From JBGPNN01 sp041487495 (GTDB lineage Bacteria > Sysuimicrobiota > Sysuimicrobiia > Sysuimicrobiales > Humicultoraceae): a DNA stretch of 26,712 nt. Position numbers and translations under genes: made by a program. Positions 22,529 through 26,712 of this stretch are shown here, in pieces; position 1 is the stretch's first letter; each line of letters begins with the position of its first letter. Location of the stretch: positions 1 through 26,712 of the forward strand of contig JBGPNN010000017.1 of NCBI GenBank assembly GCA_041487495.1, in the 5' to 3' direction. Under the pieces are notes generated by a model. That model searched no databases. It saw only the letters and a list, made by a program, of their open reading frames with translations, and had not been told where the DNA came from.

Positions 22529-23692
22529 TCAGTCTTGCTCGCGCCACCAGTCCGGGGACAGGTCCCGTTCGGAGCGGACTTTCCGGACGCTCGGCCGGCC
22601 GCCAGCGCGCTCCTTGGCCACCCGCGCGCGCAACTGTTCGAACTCGCGCAGATCGGTCAAGACTTTCAGTGTGTTCCAGACCGCCTCTTCGACCTGCTCG
22701 CCGCCCTCCTTTTGCACGAGGGCCACCAGTGGGTCGATGACGCGCTTGTCCCGGAGCTTGCCCAGGATCTTGATCGCCAGCCGTTTGACCTCGACGTCTT
22801 CGTCATCCAGCGAGGCAATCAATTGATCGGCCGCGCCGTCGGCGAACAGCGCGTACAGCACGCGCAGCGCGAACCGCCGGACCTTGGGCATCGGGTTCTC
22901 GAGCGCCGCCCGGAGTTGCTCGATGACCTCACCGCGCGGCCGGCCGGAAAACGCCTCCACGACCATCTTCGACGGCATGATCTCCCGGTCGACGTGGGCC
23001 CCTTCACTGCCGTCGACGACGCCCCGCTCCTCCAGCCGGGCGAGCGTGGCGACCACAGCCTCCTCCATCCGCGGATCACGCAGGAAGAAGTCGACCAGCG
23101 GGCGCACGATCCGTTGGTCGCCGACGCGGCCGAGCACGGAGATGGCCGTCACCTGGATGACCTGGCTGTCTTGCTGCAGGGCGGCCAGCAGGGCATCCAT
23201 AGCCCGCGGTCCGATCTCCACCAGGATCTTCATGACCTGGGTGCCGATCTTGCGCCGCAGGGCTTTGTCTTCGAAGACCGCCATCAACTGCGGAACCGCC
23301 TCTGGGCCTATCCTGACCAGGGCTTCGGTGGCCGACAGCTGGAGGGACCGTTCGCGGCGCGCCAGGACGCGGATCAGCGGCTCCACGGCCCCCTTGTCGC
23401 GAATATCCCGCAGGCCGTTGACGGCCTGGAGGACGACCTGCTCGCTCCGGTCGGACAAGGCCTGCCGTAGCGCCTCGCCGGCGGGCGTCCCGCTGATGCG
23501 CCGCAGGGCCATGACCGCGCTCTTGCGGACGTACTCGTCCGGGTCCTGGAGGGCGCGCGCAAGCCCCGCAACGGCCGCCTCATCACCCAACTTTCCGAGG
23601 GCGTGGGCCGCGTCGCTACGGACCGTCACGTCATGGCTCTCAAGCTGCTTCAAATACCGCTGCAGCTCGTCGGCCTTGGCGGCCTCCGGCAT
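22529..23692 (-). CDS. HEAT-repeat protein
   Basis: A 387-residue helical-repeat protein with no enzymatic domain. About eight to ten HEAT (PBS-lyase type) units are visible. Each has a pattern like VRSDAAHALGKLGDEAAVAGLARALQD or VRKSAVMALRRISG, with Asp/Val/Arg at the turn and Ala/Leu/Gly in the second helix. They cover about residues 15-355, with a less regular linker near 225-255 (HVDREIMPSKMVVEAFSGRP). The C-terminus is charged (RKVRSERDLSPDWWREQD). HEAT arrays of this kind are protein-interaction scaffolds. The ATG at 23692 has TAGGAGGA seven bases upstream, the best site in the neighbourhood. First gene of the HEAT-surE pair. Partner unknown. Confidence 0.92.
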   Translation of the reverse strand: MPEAAKADELQRYLKQLESHDVTVRSDAAHALGKLGDEAAVAGLARALQDPDEYVRKSAVMALRRISGTPAGEALRQALSDRSEQVVLQAVNGLRDIRDKGAVEPLIRVLARRERSLQLSATEALVRIGPEAVPQLMAVFEDKALRRKIGTQVMKILVEIGPRAMDALLAALQQDSQVIQVTAISVLGRVGDQRIVRPLVDFFLRDPRMEEAVVATLARLEERGVVDGSEGAHVDREIMPSKMVVEAFSGRPRGEVIEQLRAALENPMPKVRRFALRVLYALFADGAADQLIASLDDEDVEVKRLAIKILGKLRDKRVIDPLVALVQKEGGEQVEEAVWNTLKVLTDLREFEQLRARVAKERAGGRPSVRKVRSERDLSPDWWREQD

Positions 23693-23882
23693 TCGCCAGT
23701 CCTCCTAGAGTCCTGCCGGCCCCGCCGGCTCTTGGCCCCCATTATGCCACGAACCCGCCGCCAGCGCCGAGAACGTCACGAACGCACCGCCAATGTCTAT
23801 GATCGCGGCGCCACGGGTATGAACCAGACACAACGGTTGCCCGCCGGCGATAACCGGAACCGACAACACTTTCAGGTGAGTC

Positions 23883-24080
23883 ATGTGGCCCAGTAACGGA
23901 CTCAACGCGGTCTGGGACTCGATCTGCGCCATGTCCTTCGTCGAAAAGGCGGTGACGGCTGCCGTCGCGCTGGCGATCCTGGTCCTGGCCCTCGGGGGCA
24001 GCGTCCACGAAGCACAAACCGCTCTCCAGACCTCGGCCATGGTGTCGGTCGTGATCGCCGCGATGAGAGGCGAGCCTTAG
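23883..24080 (+). CDS. Possible small single-pass membrane protein, 65 residues
   Basis: Not recognised. The frame from ATG 23883 (or ATG 23931, 49 residues) has a clear coding-like base pattern: third positions are mostly G or C, and second positions have the lowest GC. A hydrophobic segment AVTAAVALAILVLALGG predicts one membrane helix. AGGTGA lies close before the first ATG. An antisense frame on the minus strand from 24040 to 23705 also has a moderately coding-like pattern and would end 12 bases before the HEAT-repeat gene, so the two compete. Nothing else is seen in the 429 bases between 23693 and 24121 except the promoter next to the following gene. Confidence 0.35.
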   Translation: MWPSNGLNAVWDSICAMSFVEKAVTAAVALAILVLALGGSVHEAQTALQTSAMVSVVIAAMRGEP

Positions 24081-24084
24081 ACGC

Positions 24085-24114
24085 TTGCATCTCCGCGTCT
24101 GGTGTCCTTATACT
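24085..24114 (+). promoter_or_regulatory. Sigma-70-like promoter giving a probably leaderless transcript
   Basis: TTGCAT (24085-24090) and TATACT (24109-24114) are separated by 18 bases. Only seven bases follow the -10 element before the ATG at 24122, so transcription would begin at or next to the start codon. No ribosome binding site stands before that ATG, which agrees with a leaderless mRNA. Confidence 0.6.
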
Positions 24115-24121
24115 CGCGGTA

Positions 24122-24466
24122 ATGAACGACGAACCGGGCGTGCGCTTCGCCCACGAGAGCGAGGCGGAGTTTGCGCGGATCCTGGGCTTCTACGGCATCC
24201 GCTGGGAGTATGAGCCCCGGTCGTTTCCTCTAGAATGGGACGAAGGCGGCCGGGTGATCGAGAGCTTCAGCCCGGATTTCTATCTGCCGGACTTCGACCT
24301 CTACCTCGAACTGACCACCCTGAAGCAGAGCCTGGTGACCCGAAAAAACCGCAAACTGCGCCGCATGCGCGAGCTCTACCCCGGGGTGCGGGTGAAGATC
24401 CTCTACGGTCGCGACGTCCGGAGCCTGTTCGCCAAGTACGACCTGCAGCCAGTCTCCACGCGCTGA
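24122..24466 (+). CDS. Small PD-(D/E)XK-like nuclease-fold protein next to hpt
   Basis: A 114-residue protein without a recognised name. An acidic helix (HESEAEFARILGFYGI) is followed by WEYEPRSFPL. Then comes the pattern SFSPDFYLPDFDLYLELTTLKQ, with Asp52 and Glu63 spaced as in PD-(D/E)XK nucleases. The usual ExK lysine is threonine at residue 65, and Lys68 or the basic run TRKNRKLRRMR could substitute. The last part, VRVKILYGRDVRSLFAKY, resembles the final strand and helix of such folds. The fold is inferred from the pattern and activity is uncertain. The ATG at 24122 sits seven bases after a -10 element and has no ribosome binding site. Its stop shares one base with the hpt ATG (TGATG), so the two are coupled. 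Confidence 0.85.
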   Translation: MNDEPGVRFAHESEAEFARILGFYGIRWEYEPRSFPLEWDEGGRVIESFSPDFYLPDFDLYLELTTLKQSLVTRKNRKLRRMRELYPGVRVKILYGRDVRSLFAKYDLQPVSTR

Positions 24467-25023
24467 TGCCGGCCGACCCGATCCCGCACGTGCTCCTGAC
24501 CGAAGAACAGATCCGCGTGCGCGTGCAGGACCTTGCGGCAGAGATTAGCCGTGATTACGCGGCCCGCGACCTGCTGGCGGTCACGGTGCTCAAGGGCGGT
24601 TTGTATTTCCTGGCAGACTTGACGCGCGCAATGAGCATCCCCGCCGCCATCGACTTCATGGCGATCAGCTCCTACAGGGGCGGGAAGGGGCAATCGGGGG
24701 CCGTCCGTCTCATTAAGGACCTCGACGAGGATCTTACCGGCCGGCACGTCCTGGTGGTTGAGGATATCATCGACACCGGTTTGACCATGTCCTATCTGCT
24801 CCGGACGCTGCGCACCCGCGACCCGGCCGACCTGGCGATCTGCACACTGCTCGACAAGACCACGCGTCGCATTGTCGAGGACCTGCCCATCCGCTACCGT
24901 GGGTTCGAAGTCCCCGACGCGTTCCTCGTGGGGTATGGGCTGGACTTCCGGGAATCGTACCGGAACCTGCCTTACATCGGCATCCTGGAGACCAGCCTGC
25001 CGCAGGCGCCCGCGCGAGCGTAA
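24466..25023 (+). CDS. hpt: Hypoxanthine (guanine) phosphoribosyltransferase
   Basis: Purine salvage enzyme joining hypoxanthine or guanine to PRPP, forming IMP or GMP. From ATG 24466 it has 185 residues, the typical bacterial length. The open frame extends further upstream, but that part overlaps the nuclease-like gene. Motifs are the pyrophosphate loop LKGG (42-45), the flexible-loop serine-tyrosine SSY (68-70), the PRPP-binding signature VLVVEDIIDTGLT (96-108), the purine-contacting lysine Lys131 in LLDKTTRR, and GYGLDFRESYRNLPYIG (157-173). The start codon overlaps the previous stop by one base. The following ABC importer genes suggest the whole run serves purine or nucleoside uptake and reuse. 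Confidence 0.96.
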   Translation: MPADPIPHVLLTEEQIRVRVQDLAAEISRDYAARDLLAVTVLKGGLYFLADLTRAMSIPAAIDFMAISSYRGGKGQSGAVRLIKDLDEDLTGRHVLVVEDIIDTGLTMSYLLRTLRTRDPADLAICTLLDKTTRRIVEDLPIRYRGFEVPDAFLVGYGLDFRESYRNLPYIGILETSLPQAPARA

Positions 25024-25026
25024 GCG

Positions 25027-25056
25027 CGCTGGGCAGGGGGCCGCGACGGCCCAGCG
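25027..25056 (+). other. Hairpin between hpt and the ABC ATPase gene
   Basis: A perfect eight-base inverted repeat (25027-25034 with 25049-25056) with a 14-base loop fills most of the 52-base spacer, starting four bases after the hpt stop. There is no T-tract, so full termination is unlikely. It may stabilise the upstream message or modulate downstream expression. Confidence 0.5.
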
Positions 25057-25075
25057 AATGGGTGACGCGTCGCGT

Positions 25076-26608
25076 ATGACAACCGCCCAGCCCCCGCCCA
25101 CCCCCGATGATCTGCTGGTCCTGCGCAACATTAGCAAGACGTTTCCGGGCGTGGTGGCGAACGATCGCGTGACGCTGACGGTCCGCGCGGGTGAGGTCCA
25201 CGCGCTCCTGGGCGAAAACGGCGCGGGTAAGACCACGCTCATGAGCATTCTCTACGGGATCTATCAGCCCGATGCCGGCGAGATCTGGGTGCGCGGGCAG
25301 CTGGTCCACATCCGCTCGCCACGTGACGCCCTGGCCCTGGGTATCGGCTTGGTCCCCCAGCACTTTCTCCTCGTCCGCCGGCACACCGTGGCCGAGAACA
25401 TCGTCCTGGGATTGCCCCGCGAGGGTTTCCTGTTCCCCGCCCGCCGGGTCGCGCAGCACATCCGCGACGTCGCCGGCCGGTACGGTTTGGCCGTTGATCC
25501 ACGGGCCCGCATCTGGGAACTCTCCCCCAGCGAGCAACAGCGCGTTGAGATCCTCAAAGCCCTGATCCGCGGCGCGCAGATCCTGGTCCTGGATGAGCCG
25601 ACGAGCGTCCTCACCCCGCAGGAAACGGCCGGGTTGTTCGACGTCGTTCGGCGCATGCGGCAGGAGGGATGCGCGGTCATCTTCATCTCACACAAGCTGG
25701 ACGAAGTCACCGCGATCGCCGACCGGGTGACGGTGCTGCGCAAAGGTCGGGTCATCGTTACGCTTTCCATTGCGGAGACCGACAAGCGGACCCTGGCGCG
25801 CACAATGGTCGGGCGTGACGTGGAGTTCCGGCTGCGTCGTGAACCGCGGGCCCCGGAAGGCGACGCGCTCGTGGTGGAGCGCTTGGACGCGGTCACGGAC
25901 CGCGGGCTGCCGGCGCTTCGAGAGGTCTCATTCTCGGTCAGGCGGGGCGAGATCGTGGGGGTTGCCGGTGTGGCCGGCAACGGTCAGAGCGAACTGGTCG
26001 AGGTGCTCAGCGGGCTGCGACGCGCCGGCGGCGGCCACGTCCGCGTCCTGGACCAGGACATCACGAATCGTTCAGCCCGCACGGTTCACGAAGCCGGAGT
26101 GGCGCATATCCCCGAGGATCGGATACGCATGGGGATTGTGCCGTCGATGTCCGTCGCCGAGAACCTGGTGCTCAAGCGTTTCCGCTACCCGCCGTTCGCG
26201 CGCGGGCCCGTGATCAATCAGGCGGCCATCACGCGGTTCGCGGAGCGCATGATTGTCGAGTATGACATTGTGACGCCGGGCCCGGCGACCCCGGCGCGTC
26301 TGCTGTCGGGCGGGAACATCCAGAAGCTCATTCTCAGCCGGGAACTCTCGCATCATCCCAGTGTCATCATTGCCGCGCACCCGACCTCGGGGCTCGATGT
26401 CAGCGCCACCGAGCAGATTCACTCCTTGCTGCTGCGGCGGAGACTCGAGGGCGCGGCGATCCTGCTGGTCTCCGAAGATCTGGACGAAGTGCTGGCCCTG
26501 TCCGATCGGGTCGCGGTGTTCTTCTCCGGCCAGATCATCGGCGTCGTCCCCTCGGCCGACGCGCAGCGCGAGCGCATCGGGTTGATGATGATGGGCCACC
26601 GCGGATGA
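25076..26608 (+). CDS. Two-domain ABC ATPase of a nucleoside/sugar importer (BmpA-associated type)
   Basis: A 510-residue fused ATPase of the RbsA/NupA/YufO kind, which powers uptake of nucleosides or simple sugars. The start is ATG 25076 with GGGTGA ten bases upstream. ATG 25058 is an alternative, and the longer frame from 24872 overlaps hpt. First domain: Walker A GENGAGKTT (46-54), signature LSPSEQQ (149-155) and Walker B ILVLDEP (169-175). The signature has Ser where Gly is usual. Second domain: the family-typical degenerate Walker A GVAGNGQSE (298-306), intact signature LSGGNIQ (410-416), and IIAAHPTSGLD in place of the normal Walker B. The segment HIPEDRIRMGIVPSMSVAENLVL is characteristic. 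The hpt neighbour supports a purine nucleoside substrate. The permease gene starts directly after it. Confidence 0.94.
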   Translation: MTTAQPPPTPDDLLVLRNISKTFPGVVANDRVTLTVRAGEVHALLGENGAGKTTLMSILYGIYQPDAGEIWVRGQLVHIRSPRDALALGIGLVPQHFLLVRRHTVAENIVLGLPREGFLFPARRVAQHIRDVAGRYGLAVDPRARIWELSPSEQQRVEILKALIRGAQILVLDEPTSVLTPQETAGLFDVVRRMRQEGCAVIFISHKLDEVTAIADRVTVLRKGRVIVTLSIAETDKRTLARTMVGRDVEFRLRREPRAPEGDALVVERLDAVTDRGLPALREVSFSVRRGEIVGVAGVAGNGQSELVEVLSGLRRAGGGHVRVLDQDITNRSARTVHEAGVAHIPEDRIRMGIVPSMSVAENLVLKRFRYPPFARGPVINQAAITRFAERMIVEYDIVTPGPATPARLLSGGNIQKLILSRELSHHPSVIIAAHPTSGLDVSATEQIHSLLLRRRLEGAAILLVSEDLDEVLALSDRVAVFFSGQIIGVVPSADAQRERIGLMMMGHRG

Positions 26609-26621
26609 AATGCATCCGCGG
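26599..26621 (+). promoter_or_regulatory. Hairpin spanning the ABC ATPase stop and the permease start
   Basis: A perfect nine-base inverted repeat (26599-26607 with 26613-26621) with a five-base loop covers the ATPase stop codon and the ATG at 26610. It ends one base before the ATG at 26622. It could make permease translation depend on ribosomes finishing the ATPase. Confidence 0.5.
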
Positions 26622-26712
26622 ATGAGACGGATCGGACCCTTCGAGATCGAACCCAACCCGGCACCCGGGGGCGGGTGGGTGCTGCTCGTGTCCGTCTGCG
26701 CGATCCTGGCCG
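26610..26712 (+). CDS. ABC transporter permease, N-terminal fragment cut by window
   Basis: Only about 34 codons are visible. The frame from ATG 26610 (or ATG 26622) reads MHPRMRRIGPFEIEPN, then PAPGGGWVLLVSVCAILA, a basic N-terminus followed by the beginning of a membrane helix. This is the usual opening of the first permease (YufP/NupB-like) that follows this type of ATPase. It starts one base after the ATPase stop. The identity rests on gene order and hydrophobicity, so it is moderately certain. Confidence 0.7.
   Translation, partial: MHPRMRRIGPFEIEPNPAPGGGWVLLVSVCAILA

Noticed and set aside
24235..24465. Extension of hpt upstream to 24235
   Set aside because: This part overlaps the nuclease-like gene, is basic and low in structure, and the 185-residue form from 24466 has normal Hpt length.
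24872..25075. Extension of the ABC ATPase upstream to 24872
   Set aside because: It overlaps hpt by about 150 bases and the translated residues are not family-like. ATG 25076 has a ribosome site.
1..26712. CRISPR array, tRNA, rRNA, insertion sequence or prophage remnants
   Set aside because: No spaced direct repeats, cloverleaf-like sequence, transposase or integrase motifs, or change in base composition were seen.

Overview
The window is GC-rich, densely packed bacterial chromosome with short spacers, many 4-base stop/start overlaps and a high share of GTG and TTG starts. I see no mobile element, rRNA, tRNA or CRISPR array. Liv-type amino-acid uptake, FtsEX with an EnvC-like partner, a YibQ-type deacetylase, CtpA and a periplasmic binding protein without a lipobox suggest a diderm envelope. 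I cannot name the lineage from sequence alone. An uncultivated high-GC group (for example Sysuimicrobiota/ANGP1, Rokubacteria or NC10-like) is a guess only.

Layout. (1) 1-6013, minus strand: a six-gene run tdh-kbl-moeA-moaC-moaB-glycosyltransferase, every junction overlapping or nearly so. It pairs threonine breakdown to glycine with molybdenum cofactor synthesis and a membrane GT39 sugar transferase cut by the window edge. (2) 6162-8944, plus strand: a PhoB/PhoR-like two-component system, then a small protein built of regular heptads. (3) 9047-14125, minus strand: a complete branched-chain amino acid ABC importer in the order livK-livH-livM-livG-livF, with a strong hairpin between livK and livH. 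(4) 14322-16642, minus strand: an ornithine cyclodeaminase/mu-crystallin family protein and a glutamate dehydrogenase. (5) 16656-23692, minus strand: HEAT-repeat protein, surE, ftsE, ftsX, an EnvC-like M23 protein, ctpA and a divergent polysaccharide deacetylase, a cell-division and peptidoglycan-remodelling set whose last gene is 13 bases from gdh. (6) 23883-26712, plus strand: a possible small membrane protein, a small PD-(D/E)XK-like protein that appears to be read from a leaderless promoter, hypoxanthine phosphoribosyltransferase, a two-domain nucleoside/sugar ABC ATPase, and the start of its permease.

Together the genes suggest a heterotroph that imports amino acids (Liv), deaminates or cleaves them (Gdh, Tdh/Kbl, possibly the mu-crystallin homologue), salvages purines (Hpt plus ABC importer), and uses FtsEX-controlled peptidoglycan cleavage in division. 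Most genes belong to well-known families. The least explained pieces are the heptad protein behind the two-component system, the nuclease-like protein in front of hpt, the regulatory hairpins at operon junctions, and the ambiguous stretch at 23693-24121.
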